From Ocypus olens (lineage: Eukaryota > Arthropoda > Insecta > Coleoptera > Staphylinidae), in the NCBI GenBank assembly GCA_910593695.2, contig OU343065.1, positions 25,578,762-25,642,761 on the forward strand: DNA of 64,000 nt, written 5' to 3'. The translations under genes and the position numbers were made by a program. Under the pieces are notes generated by a model, which saw nothing but the letters and a program-made list of their open reading frames with translations, did no database searches and was not told the DNA's origin. Positions 54,287 to 63,689 of the stretch are shown here, in pieces (the first letter of the stretch is position 1; each line of letters starts with the position of its first letter).

Positions 54287-55839
54287 ATACTTTTTGGCAT
54301 CCGCGTGATCGGTTCCCCATTTTCCACTTCGCACATGCGTAAATCCGCGCTTGTTTACAAATTTATCACTCATTTCAATAACCTAATTTTGGTTCCAGTA
54401 ATCAATTCTTAATTTTACAAAAATAAACAAAAATCCTTGGCCTCTGGCGAGAGAAAGCTTACGTAAATGTAATATTTCATAATCATAACCCAAATTTACA
54501 TGTATATACGCGCAAACATATAAATTACAATACATTTTCCCGCAATATATATTCCGGTACACGAGTTTTAAAGTTTATTTAGGTAAAACAGTGTTATGAT
54601 AATAAAAATTTAGTCCCTCGGAGCGGCAACATAAAACAGGAAACCGACGACTGCCGCCGACGGTATTCAGCCGTAACGCTCACGATAATGCCGGCATCCA
54701 GTTTCAGGCTGGGAAACTGAAACCCCGTCAAAATTTCAGCACAGCCAGCGTCCGTCCGGTCCGGATAATTAGTCGTAGCGAAGGGACAGTGCTGCTGCAA
54801 CCTTAGATAATAAAAGCGGGACGTCCTGATATACATCAACAAAGTTAAACATAATTAAATCAAGTAATCATTTATTACGACCACCGACCGTCCGAGGGTT
54901 GAGAAAGGTTTCCCTTACATAATCCCTTTTTCACGTGTATTTGTTACACTGCATTTATATAAATAATTCGGCGAATCGTTAATAATTTAATTTGTTCGCC
55001 AAGGTAAGCACTGGTGATCCGCTATAAATAAAATAAGCAAGCCACGGGATCGGAGGGAAGTGGATGAAACAATATTATTCGAATAAATATTTATAGGAAT
55101 TAGTTACATCTTACTCGAAACTACCCGCAGAATATGTTTGGACAGTTAACCCATCTGAAAAATATATACTTGTTACATGCATTCGTAATGCTTCGCCGGA
55201 ATAAAATTTTAGCTTGTGCAGTATACGGGAATGCTTTCCTTTGATATCGGATACTTACAGTTGCCCTAGCAACTAGTTTCTTATATTACAGAGCAGTGGA
55301 ATTCACCCCTCACAGTTTGTTACTACCACTTTCATTCAATACGGGCTAGTTTCAATAATTATACATATAGGGGATCTCAATAATTTTAAGAGATATATAG
55401 GTACAGATAGCGTATCCTCAACGAGGATATAACGATTTTGTTTTAGAGAAGAGTGAATTTTCCTTGATCTAAACAGGGCTGCTGTATTCGGTTTGCAAGG
55501 CGTGCACCGCAGCGAGCGCAGGGTTAGGGGGTGGCAAATTACATCTTGAAATTTCCAGCAAAACTGTCCGGTCAAGTGCTACATCTATTTTTAAACTTAC
55601 GTACGAAACGGTATCAACGAAAATACACAATCTAAGGGATTTCCCCTTGTTTTCGTGTGCAATCTAATATACCTTTATAAAGCCGCGTTCAATATAAGAA
55701 ATATCAGAGCCGGCCATTTCAAATAGGGGAATCCCCGTAACGTCTCACAAGTGAAATTTGCTTTTTTGTACTTATATTTTTTGAGATAAGTAATTGCGAT
55801 TTCAGGGGCTTTCAATTCAATTGTCATCAATCAAAAATT
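54287..55839. other. Unassigned sequence with a GC-richer patch
   Basis: The region 54610-54840 is GC-richer and has an 82-codon minus frame (54594-54842) that I do not recognise (TDAGCAEILTGFQFPSLKLD). It could be an exon or transposon debris. The remainder shows nothing. Confidence 0.3.
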
Positions 55840-55861
55840 TGTCATGGGGCTGGGGTGCTGC

Positions 55862-56560
55862 GCGTGGTGTGGAAAACCGGCCTCGATGACCTCCAGCTAG
55901 TTCTTGGAGTCGGTGTAGTGGGGTCGATCCTGGTGTTGCTCTGCATCGCTTGGTCGTTGTAGCTGTCATCCTCAGGTCGTGGGCTTGAACTCCGCCTCGA
56001 GTTGGGCGACATTTGTGGGGAGGGGGGGGGGGGGTTGTGAAAAACCGCCTTCAATGACCTCCAGCTAGCCCCGGTGTAGCGGGGTCGATCCTGGTGTTCC
56101 TCTGCATCGTTTGCTTGTTTTAGCTGTCACCCTCAGGTTGTGGGCTTGGACACGGCCTCGAGTTTTGTGAGGGGGGGATAGTGAAAAACCACCCTCGATG
56201 ACCTCCAGCTAGCTCTTGGAGTCGGTGTAGAGGGGTGGATCCTGGTGTTCCTCTGCATCGCTTGGTCGTTGTAGTTCTCATCCTCAGATCGTGGTCTTGA
56301 ACTCGGCCTCGAGTTGGGCGACATTTGTGAGGGAGGGGGGTTATGAGAAACAGCCCTCGATGACCTCCAGCTAGCTCTTAGAGTCGGTGTAGCGGGGTCG
56401 ATCTAGGTGTTCCTCTGCATCGCTTGGTCGTTGCAGCTGTCATCCTCAAGTCGTGGGCTTGAATTCGGCCTCGTGTTGGGCGACCTTTGTGACGAGGAAG
56501 GGGGGTGAAAAACCATCCTCGATGACCTCCAGCTAGCTCTTGGAGTCGGTGTAGCTATGA
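55862..56560 (-). repeat. Tandem array of LTR-end plus gag-start units, ~155 bp, about 4.5 copies
   Basis: Each unit joins an LTR end block (GAAAAACCGCCCTCGATGAC, then CTCCAGCTAGCTCTTGGAG) to GTCGATCCTGGTGTTCCTCT, GTGGGCTTGAACTCGGCCTC and GAGTTGGGCGACATTTGTGA, which is the beginning of the gag-like region and the LTR/internal boundary. Unit starts lie near 55885, 56050, 56190, 56355 and 56515. G-runs vary in length between units. Confidence 0.85.
56133..56324 (-). pseudogene. Gag-like N-terminus within the array
   Basis: Starts MSPNSRPSSRPRSEDENYND, then QAMQRNTRIHP. A neighbouring unit (55842-56054) reads MSPNSRRSSSPRPEDDSYND, then QAMQSNTRIDP. The ATG lies directly inside the LTR/internal boundary, so this is the likely natural start of the family's Gag-like protein. 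After about 35 residues each unit runs into the LTR-end sequence, so neither can make more than a short peptide. No known domain is recognised. The start assignment is from position and from conservation between units. Confidence 0.4.
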
Positions 56561-56695
56561 GACACAGCACAAGAAACACGAAGGATGGGGTGGCGGCAGA
56601 AATAGTCTGATTGGCGCGATAACAATCGCTATTATTTACACACGGAGAAAGTTATTACAATGACATAAAAAAATATACAAATGTACAGGATGGCA

Positions 56696-56928
56696 AATGT
56701 AAGTTGGCCAGACGTGCAGAGAGGAAGTGAAAGCTCTCTCTCTCTCTACTGCCGGCCGAGTACAGTCTCTGTAATAAACAAGCATTTATTCTTCGCGTGG
56801 GCTATTCATTTAAAACTCAATCGGGCGCTCTCCTCTATACTGAAAAATAATGTACCAGGCGCGCGAACTATTCACGAAATCTATCGAGAGCGCCTTTCGA
56901 AGGTACCGCCCACAATTTTGCCGACCTG
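56696..56928. mobile_element. TA-flanked MITE, 233 bp, inside the LTR
   Basis: The ends CAGGATGGCAAATGTAAG and, inverted, CAGGTCGGCAAAATTGTG match at the tip. TA flanks both (56694-56695 and 56929-56930). The LTR at 61.5 kb shows the empty site TGTACACGGAAGTC. The short frame starting at 56681 is not recognised. Confidence 0.7.
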
Positions 56929-57413
56929 TACACGGAAGTCAATAAAATAAAGTCACGAAAAATAAACAGTCACTAAAGCAATAGTCACCAACACTCAATG
57001 TTCACGAAGCACTGGAATGTCCGAAAAATACGGAGTCGGCGAAGTCGGCGGAGTCTCCGAAAAATACGGAGTCGGCGGAGTCGGCGGCGGTGGCGGCGGC
57101 AGCGGAGTCGGCGGCGTTTCGGCTGGTGAACTCTTTTCCGACTTGAATTGGATGTTGAATGATTTGATTCTAAGTTCTAAGTGAAGTCTTCAGAGCGCTC
57201 TTTGCCCTTCTACGGGGTCCACGCCCCACTCTTCTCCGGGTTGCGGGTGGTGGCGGTGGTAGGGTGTGACGGGAGCGTCGAGGTCGGCGCACGTGTTCGA
57301 ACCGGCAAATTGCTCTTCCAAGAACAATTTGGGTTCTAGCCAATTTCGTAGGCAGCTGGGGGTGCGGATCAACAGTCTATTGTGTTGGCACTGGCAGCTG
57401 CACATTTTCACTA

Positions 57414-58164
57414 TACCTCATTTAATAACCAGGCGGACTAAATCAAATTATAGCCGCGAAAATACGTTGTTGTAATTGGCCAAACGGGCGCCGTTTTTAC
57501 ACAGGCCCAAACTGCTTAAAACAGTAATGGCCGTTCTTATGATCAGCTGATCGCTCGCCGTTCCTTGTGTCCCACCGGTTACACGCGTTTCGCCTCAGTT
57601 TTTGTGTTTTTAGCCAGTTATTTCTTCCGTTGATCGTGTAAGAATGGATTCCTCTCATCCCGCGATTTTCTTGGAAATAGTTATTTTATTTTTAACTATG
57701 GATATATACCCGGCACAAGTTTGGTGTCTTTTTCGCCCCCTAAAAAACGGAAATGATTGGATTTTGGAGCATTAACGCTCGAGGAAAAACAATCCAAAAG
57801 TATCTTATATAAAACTTTAATACAAGAGGCCTTAAAACCTACTGCCGTCGTACACAAAATTATCGATTCATTAGGTAAGTGTGGCGCAAGTTATTGCAAT
57901 ATGGGATCGAATTATAAACATACATTATATTTAGGATTGGCTAGAAGTACGGAGTTTCACAGAATTCACACTGACTGCATAATCAAGAAAATTTGCCTAG
58001 AATTAATTTATGTGTTGATATAATTGTTGAATGAATGTTATGGATAAACGAATTTGAAATAATTTTATTTTTACCGCCAAAACATGTCTGGTTACTTTTC
58101 TGGTGACTTTTGATAGTGTAAATGTGACTTTCGCGTTTAGTCCGCCTGGTTATTAAATGAGGTA
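57414..58164. mobile_element. TIR element, 751 bp, TA target duplication
   Basis: The ends TACCTCATTTAATAACCAGG and CGGACTAAA are perfectly inverted over 29 bp, with TA at 57412-57413 and 58165-58166. The copy at 62.6 kb gives the empty site CACTAATTATTCTG. It contains an 88-codon frame of unknown type. Confidence 0.9.
57757..58023 (+). CDS. Unknown protein inside TIR element, 88 codons
   Basis: I do not recognise this frame. It starts MDFGALTLEEKQSKSILYKT, is mixed in composition and includes a possible CxxxxxxC pair (KCGASYCNMGSNYK). It lies in a well-bounded TIR element with intact ends. It could be a remnant of the element's transposase, a captured host exon (a GTAAGT-like donor lies at about 57873), or chance. 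No DDE motif, HTH or zinc finger is evident. Confidence that it is expressed is low. Confidence 0.25.
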   Translation: MDFGALTLEEKQSKSILYKTLIQEALKPTAVVHKIIDSLGKCGASYCNMGSNYKHTLYLGLARSTEFHRIHTDCIIKKICLELIYVLI

Positions 58165-58377
58165 TAATTGTTCTGCGAAAACGGTTTTAACGATGCCCTC
58201 GGTAAATCGGCGCACAGCGAGTAGAGGCTCATCTTCATTGTGTTGTTACTCGCAGCTGTACTAAAATTAACTCGTTTGGAAATTTCAATAATCCGGAATT
58301 TATGTTAATATTGAAAAGGAGCAATCAGCTCATGAAGTGCAAATTAAGATAATTACGCATTTGTTAATGCCGGGTTT

Positions 58378-58996
58378 ACACGATATTAATTGAGGAGACA
58401 ACTTACTGGCATAAAATTATTGGCTACGTGTACACACCTCTGGCCAATTGGCTTACCAACTGCCCTGCCAGTTGTCCTAAAATTCGATTGTCTCCAGGAG
58501 TAGACAGAGGACAATTGACTGGGCGCAGTGACGCCCCCCCCCCATCGCTATCCAGACAGTTATCTAGACATTGGCGCCGTGTGAACGTTGTAGAATAGTA
58601 GATCTCTCGTTTTGGGCCAGTTTGCTTTGTCAGTCGAGACTGCTACGTGTGTGTTTTTAATTGCTTATTTTAATTTTCTATTGCTTATTGGAAAAATATG
58701 GCTCCTAAACGGAGTGATGACTTATATTTAAAATTCGTGAAGTTACACAAGGAGCATAGGTGCCTGTGGGATCAACGCGAGCTAGCACTTACTGCAATGG
58801 CCGAAAATTTAAACATTGAAGGATTCGGTGTAGCTCACACATTACTTCCAGTTCATCATGAGATACAACAGACGATGAGCACTCCGCCAATAGTTTCGCC
58901 GTGTGAACAAGTTCTCATTCAATTGGACTGGCCCCAGACATTCACGCAACTGGCCCCGATAATTGTTTCTTCGATTGGCATCGTGTAAACCCGACA
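58378..58996 (+). mobile_element. PIF/Harbinger remnant, 619 bp, TAA target duplication
   Basis: The ends TGCCGGGTTTACACGAT and, inverted, TGTCGGGTTTACACGAT have TAA outside both (58375-58377 and 58997-58999). The 14.2 kb copy of the host element shows the empty site. It encodes the start of a MADF-domain protein, as autonomous Harbingers of insects do beside the transposase. The transposase itself is absent. Confidence 0.85.
58698..58988 (+). pseudogene. Harbinger-associated MADF protein, truncated
   Basis: The frame opens MAPKRSDDLYLKFVKLHKEH, then RCLWD. Later it reads QRELALTAMAENLNIEGFGV. The first block is the LYxxF(V/I)xLxxxxxxLWD signature of MADF DNA-binding domains, and the second fits its third helix, with the central NxxxR stretch missing. 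In Harbinger elements this Myb/MADF protein helps bring the transposase to the terminal repeats. Here a deletion joins the start of the gene to the far terminal repeat region, and the last residues run into the TIR, so only about 40 residues of domain remain. Confidence 0.6.
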
Positions 58997-59600
58997 TAAG
59001 ACGCGTACATAAACTAAGCGCCGATAATAAACGGCCCCGGAAAACGAGAGAATTTTGAAGAGCGTAGAAAGTATGTATATATGATAGCTGCCAGTTGTCA
59101 TCGTGGGAATGTCATCAAGAGGGTGAATCCTTCCGAGGTTGAGGTGTGAGGAGATTTGGTCTTCCCACACCGGATCCAAGTTCCACTGGGAACTGCTGCA
59201 GGGCGTCGCGGGGAGGCAGCACTAGCTGCTCTCGACGCTCCTTCTTAGAGATCCTTCCGCGGTTACGGTGCGAAGGGATTCGAATCTCTGCATCTCTCGA
59301 TACCTGGGTCCTGGGATGCTGGTCGCATCCTCGGAGCAGTCACGTCTAGTCCTGGCTGGGGATGAGCTGTGATCCTGGGGTGCACTGGCGCAGCGGGCAA
59401 CAAGACGTGCGGATTGTCTCTCCTGCCCTTGGGGCAGCTGGTGCATTGAATGCTAGGGCGGAGCATGGAGCGGCTGGAGCTGGAGGTGTTTTGGTCATGG
59501 ATGGTGTTGTCAATTATTCACGTTTGATGTGTGTTCCCGCATGCGGGTGGTTGTAGGTGGTGCGTCTGGGCTGGTGTTGTGGGCGGTGCTGGTTCCGACA

Positions 59601-60262
59601 CATGGAACTACTGCAACGTCGTAATATATTATATTGCAACTACGTACTGACACCACTAGACACAAATGTAAAGCTGACAAAAGAAAAAAACACTTCAGAA
59701 GATGAGGAAATGAAATTTCCATTTCGTGAACTGACTTACCTGTCTATATCAACGAGGCCTGATATTTTCTACGCTGTTAGCTATTTAGGGCAGTTTAGCC
59801 ACTGCTAGGAAAAACAACATTGGCTTAATGCGAAACGCATCTTACGATACCTCAAAGAACTGCCGATTTTGGTCTATGCTATAGTCTAGATATAGCAGAA
59901 ATTAAAGGATTTGTAGACGCTGACTGGGGAAGCGACCAAACCGATAGAAAATCATTCACCAGTTATTGTCTTCTATGGGCATATTCTCTAATATCCTGGG
60001 AATCAAAAAAAAAACAATGTACTGTGGCATTATCTTCAAATGAAGAGGAGTACATGGCTATATCCGAGGCGACTATGGAGTACATATTCCTTCGCAATCT
60101 AATGCTGAAAATTGGTATGGTTCAAGGACCGTTGAAGCTTTTTGAGAACTCACTATTCCACAATCGAAGTAACCATGTTGATATAAGGTACAATTTTCTA
60201 CGAGATTAAATAAATAATGGTATCGTCATGTTTAGACACATCTCTACTGATGATATGATAGC
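59601..60262 (+). mobile_element. Ty1/copia pol fragment inserted in copy 3
   Basis: Left flank GGTTCCGACA and right flank TTCGTATTTTGGAACGG are contiguous in the other copies (GGTTCTGACGCCTTCGTAATTTGG at 14.78 kb), so the 0.66 kb between is an insert. It encodes the C-terminal part of copia Pol. No LTRs and no clear target duplication were seen. Capture of a fragment is likelier than a normal insertion. Confidence 0.75.
59635..60209 (+). pseudogene. Copia reverse transcriptase/RNase H, C-terminal
   Basis: The order of motifs is FPFRELTYLSISTRPDIFYA, VSYLGQFSHC (with a stop in place of the next residue), HWLNAKRILRYLKE, GFVDADWGSDQTDRKSFTSY, ISWESKKKQCTVALSSNEEE, YMAISEATMEYIFLRNLM and NHVDIRYNFLRD. 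This is the RT tail and RNase H of Ty1/copia (DADWxxD.DRKS, ALSS.EAEYMA, HI(D)IRYHF.R). In-frame stops lie near 59807 and 59885-59900, and the CDNxSA block before HVDIRY is changed. It is not functional. Confidence 0.85.
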
Positions 60263-60721
60263 GTATTCGTATTTTGGAACGGTTTTCCATGCTGGTCGGG
60301 GGCGGCGTCTCGACGTCTCTTGTCGGGGCACTCGCGGCCCGTAGTCGTGGTGGTAACTTCGGTGTGGATCGCGGGTGTGCCGGGTCGCGTCCCTTAGGCA
60401 GGGCGTTCGCTGCTTGCGGCGTCTACAGGAGCTGCGGTGCCTCGGATGGCTGGTGCGGCATCTTTGGTTGATGGGCAGTTGCAGTTGGGCCGGAGAGTGT
60501 CTCTTCCTCAGGCGACATCTTCGACTAGGGGCGTGTGGCTGGAATCCACACATCTGATTGTGCGGCTCTGGTGTGGCCCTCTTCAGGCAAGTCTGGACAG
60601 CAGCGGTTGTCCAGATAAGCGGTGTCGGAGCAGGCACAATTGTTATGATGGCGACCGGCTTTAGGGTAGCCGTGTGATCACACGGCCCCGGTGTTTCCCT
60701 CGGTGATGGAAGATGGGTCAC
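60206..60721 (-). pseudogene. Arg/His/Pro-rich gag-like segment, copy 3
   Basis: The 171-codon frame contains RLRKRHSPAQLQLPINQRC and ATRHTRDPHRSYHHDYGP, paralleled in copy 2 at 17063-17389 (RPRKRRSPAHLQLPVKQRRH, ATRHNRDRHRSCYHDYGP). It is very basic and proline-rich, in keeping with a nucleic-acid-binding Gag tail. The last ~20 residues run into copia-insert sequence and are not part of the original protein. There is no CCHC knuckle. The role is inferred from location and conservation only. Confidence 0.45.
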
Positions 60722-61204
60722 CTATACAGACAGGAGAATCCTCGGCGTGGTTTTTGCCACGATTGGTAGCGAAGTCGGTGGTGGAGCGACGGCGATAGGG
60801 CGTTCTACTGCAATGGATACTACGCGTTTCCAGTTGTCCTTCCTTATAGTGATGGAGGGCATCTGAAAGGCGATCGCACTGCTGGTGTCGGCCTGCGATA
60901 GCGGCAGGCGCTCGTTTTTCCATGGACATGGGAATCAGTTGTTTCCAGCTACCCTCTCCCGTGACGACTGTTGCCCTCTCTATGCTGACTGCACTAAGAT
61001 CGGGCGCAGCCCTGGTGCTGATCCTAGTTGCCGTCGGGATGTTGGTACTGCCGACGTACAGCCCGTTCTATCCGTCATCGCTGGTATAGGTGGTGTGGCT
61101 GGGCTTCCTGGATCGAGGTGTGGCTGGAGTTGTGCAGTCCGGGGTGATGTTAGCACGGAATTCTTTTCTGGCCCGATAAACGCCGTCGTAGCCATCGTGC
61201 AAGG

Positions 61205-61339
61205 TCAACAAGGACTAGAACGGCCCCGTTGGGGTCTGATATAACGGGGTCGATCCTGGTGTTCCTCTGCATCGCTAGGTCGTTGTAGCTGCCATCCTAA
61301 GGTCGTGGGCTCGAAATCGGCCTCGAGTTGGGCTACACT
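61205..61339 (-). pseudogene. Gag-like start region, copy 3, decayed
   Basis: The open frame through this place (AQLEADFEPTTLGWQLQRPS) is in a different phase from the array units, and the ATG of MSPNSR is changed (ggctacact in place of gcgacat on the plus strand). The copy therefore cannot start the protein normally. It is listed because it marks the LTR boundary and is the single-copy counterpart of the array unit at 55.86-56.56 kb. Confidence 0.4.
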
Positions 61340-61779
61340 TATCACGGGGGATGCAACGCGTGGTGTGAAAAACCTCTTGGAGTCGGTGCAGCTATGAAAC
61401 ACAGCACACGAAACGAAGGACGGGGTGGAGGCAGAAATAGTCTGATTGGCGCGATAACAATCGCTATTATTTACACACGGAGAAAGTTTATACAATGACA
61501 AAAAAATTTCAAAAATATAATTCAAAAATATAATAATATGTACACGGAAGTCAATAAAATAAAGTCACGAAAAATAAACACAAAAACAATAGTCACCAAC
61601 TCTGAATGTTCACGAAGTACTGGAATGTCTGACGGCGGCGGCGGCGGCTGCGTGGCATCGATAGATCGGCGGCGTTTCGGCTGGTAAACTCTTTTCCGAC
61701 TGATGTCAATCGAATTGGATGTTGAATGATTTGATTCTGAGTTCTAAGTGAAGTTTTCAGAGCGCTCTGGCCTTTTACA
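61340..61779 (-). mobile_element. 5' LTR (minus sense) of LTR element copy 3, 440 bp
   Basis: Runs from TATCACGGGGG (canonical TGTCACGGGGG) to CTCTGGCCTTTTACA at 61779, where the similarity to the other LTR of the pair ends. Internal blocks TCTGATTGGCGCGATAACAA, GTCACGAAAAATAAACA and TTGAATGATTTGATTCT match 56.6-57.2 kb. The flanks of the two LTRs do not show a clear target duplication. Confidence 0.75.
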
Positions 61780-62029
61780 TGGCTATCCTGTTGGGTTACT
61801 CTGAACATATATTCAGCTAAATTATTGTAAAAATAGTGACAATTAAAAATGTCATATCGAGCGCTATTACTGGTTATTAGGTGCCGAAAGTTAAATCTGA
61901 CATTATCCTCCCTTAGAGGGTGTCTTTAGACGATTTTTCACATTGATTAAAAATTTAGAAAACACACCTTCATTACTGTAGCAAACGTGGCATCAGAGCA
62001 TCGCTTCCGAGCGATCGGCAAACGCGGGA
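61780..62029. other. Unassigned spacer between two LTR-family copies
   Basis: AT-rich flank sequence with nothing recognised. Confidence 0.5.
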
Positions 62030-62382
62030 ACCAAAAAAAAAAAGTCAAGAAATAATGTCACAAACAGAAAACAGTCACAAAAAGTAAATAGTCACCAACA
62101 ATTCACTCAACGTTCGTGAAGTACGGGGACGATAGGCGAGTTCGCGGATGAGTGACTAGTGGCTCGACGGTAATGGAAGCCGTTGGCTGCGGCGGCTAAT
62201 GCGGCGACTGCAAAAACGGCGGCGGTGGTAGAAGCGGCTGCGGCGGCTGTGGCCGCGTCGGTCGATCGACGGCGACTTGGGCATTCTGACTGTTGTGTTG
62301 TGTCGAATCATGGAGTCAAATTCTGAGTCTACTGATTGTCAAAAACGACTGATCTCTTGAGAGCGCTCCGTGGCCTTTTACA
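62030..62382 (-). mobile_element. LTR of copy 4, truncated
   Basis: Starts within the LTR at AAAAAAGTCAAGAAATAATG and ends GTGGCCTTTTACA at 62382. The GGC-rich tract lies near 62155-62275. The GTGACA-side end of the LTR is missing at the left. Confidence 0.7.
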
Positions 62383-62660
62383 GGGTCCACGCCCTACTCT
62401 TCTCCGGGTTGCGGGTGATGGTGCTGGTAGGGTGTGGCAGGAGCGACAAGGTCAGGGCACGTGTTCGAACCGGCAAATTGCTCTTCCAACAACAATTTGG
62501 GTTCGAGCCGATTTCGTCACGTACGCAGGCAGCTGGGGGGGGTGCGGATCAACAGTCCATTGTGTTGGCACTGGCAGCTGCACATTTTCACTAATTATTC
62601 TGCGAAAACTGTCTTAACGATGCCCTCGGTAAATCGGCGCACAGCGGGTAGAGACTCATC
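62383..62660 (-). mobile_element. PPT-side internal fragment of copy 4
   Basis: Matches 57215-57411 and 58167-58260 of copy 3 without the TIR insert, including GGTGCGGATCAACAGTCCAT and GCAGCTGCACATTTTCACTA. It provides the empty site for the 57414-58164 element. Confidence 0.75.
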
Positions 62661-62762
62661 TTCATTATGCTGCGACACGGACTTCAAGAGTTAGCAGGAG
62701 ATCATCGAGGGCGGTTGTTTTCACCTCGCGCTGCGACCCCCCCCCCCCCCCCCCCAGTGACA
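62661..62762 (+). mobile_element. Inverted LTR end attached to copy 4
   Basis: GATCATCGAGGGCGGTT, TTTTCACCTCGCG, a C-run and AGTGACA form the LTR end block in the opposite orientation to the rest of copy 4. It is the same orientation as the LTR at 6119-6609. It marks an inversion or fusion junction near 62661. Confidence 0.6.
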
Positions 62763-62929
62763 AATTGACAAAATCAAAGCAAGCATATGGCGTTTTTTTC
62801 GACCAACCAAAAAAAAAATATCGGGGGTACAAGAGGTTGGAATTTGGCGGGATAAATTGTATTTGTTTGCACGAGCCATTGAATCGACAAAAATTTCGAG
62901 AATGAATTGAGATGGAAATTTTTTTTGTG

Positions 62930-63260
62930 CCAAATCGTCGTAGGAACTTTGTTGTTTGAGTCCTGCGCAGGTAATTGAACACATTTCAATGCCCTTTTGG
63001 TGGATCAAGTCGACACATTTTTTCCTACTCGGTACAAGTTCCCGAAAGAATCATCAAATTTTGTTGAAAAGTTATTTGCGAAAAACCCATAACTTGGTGT
63101 CAAATCATCGTAGAAACTTCATTCTTCGAGTCCTGCGTAGGGAATTGATCAAATTTTAATGCCTTTATGGTGGATCGATTCGAAAAAAAATTTCCAACCC
63201 TATAGACATCGTCAAAGTTGGACATGGTTTCCTGAAAAAAACTTTTATTTCACAGGGGTG
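62930..63260 (+). repeat. Tandem ~170-bp repeat, two units
   Basis: CAAATCGTCGTAGGAACTTT, GAGTCCTGCGCAGG(T/G)AATTGA and TTTTGGTGGATCAAGTCGA near 62932-63015 recur as CAAATCATCGTAGAAACTTC, GAGTCCTGCGTAGGGAATTGA-like and TATGGTGGATCGATTCGA near 63102-63185. No protein is conserved. Confidence 0.8.
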
Positions 63261-63269
63261 CTAGAGGGG

Positions 63270-63689
63270 GGCGGAAGGCGTTACGCTTAAGTTCGCATGT
63301 ATGACTTTAAACAAGACCCTTCAAAGTTTTTCGCCCTTAAAGATTCATCAAAATGGATTGAAAATACGCCAAGTTATGGCGGTTTGAAAATGGTTGAAAT
63401 TTCACGAATTTCAAGAGTTTCATTTTTCTCCACCAGTGTATACATATATAAATAAATTGCTTCAGTTTGTATTTAAAAATGCTAAAAGCAGTCGAACATA
63501 AAGCTTTATATGCAACTCGTCTACAATAGCACTTCATGGACTTGCCTCCATTAATAGCCTCTCTCGCTTCCCTCGCTCGGCCATAAAAGGCCTCCTCAAA
63601 GAAAGCGCTATATTGTGGACTTGTTACATAAATAGCTATTATAATCATTTTTTTTTAATTTATTATCACTGTTTTAATTAACGTATAAA
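63270..63689. other. Unassigned sequence
   Basis: Nothing was recognised. The minus frame at 63337-63648 lacks motifs. Confidence 0.45.

Larger units (their letters stand above)
55840..57214 (-). mobile_element. 3' LTR (minus sense) of LTR element copy 3, expanded by an internal array
   Basis: Starts TGTCATGGGGCTGGGG at 55840 and ends CCTTCTACG at 57214. From about 56565 on it follows the standard LTR order: CACAGCACAAGAAACACGAA, TCTGATTGGCGCGATAACAA, TTTACACACGGAGAAAG, GTCACGAAAAATAAACAGTC, GGAGTCGGCGG tract, TTGAATGATTTGATTCT. The first 720 bp is a tandem array, and a 233-bp MITE is inserted at 56696. Confidence 0.7.
57215..61339 (-). mobile_element. Internal region of LTR element copy 3 with three nested inserts
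   Basis: Left part: possible polypurine tract on the minus strand at about 57215-57240 (CCCGGAGAAGAGTGGGGCGT). Right part: gag-like start and LTR boundary at 61340. Inserts at 57414-58164, 58378-58996 and about 59601-60262 add about 2.03 kb. Without them the internal region is about 2.07 kb, equal to copy 2. No polymerase motif is present. Confidence 0.65.

Noticed and set aside
55862..56560. CRISPR-like spaced repeat
   Set aside because: Units are about 155 bp and directly tandem, without unique spacers, and consist of LTR and gag-start sequence. The context is a eukaryotic genome.
57190..58996. One large gene spanning the 57-59 kb region
   Set aside because: The frames belong to separate, bounded insertions whose empty sites are visible in paralogous copies.
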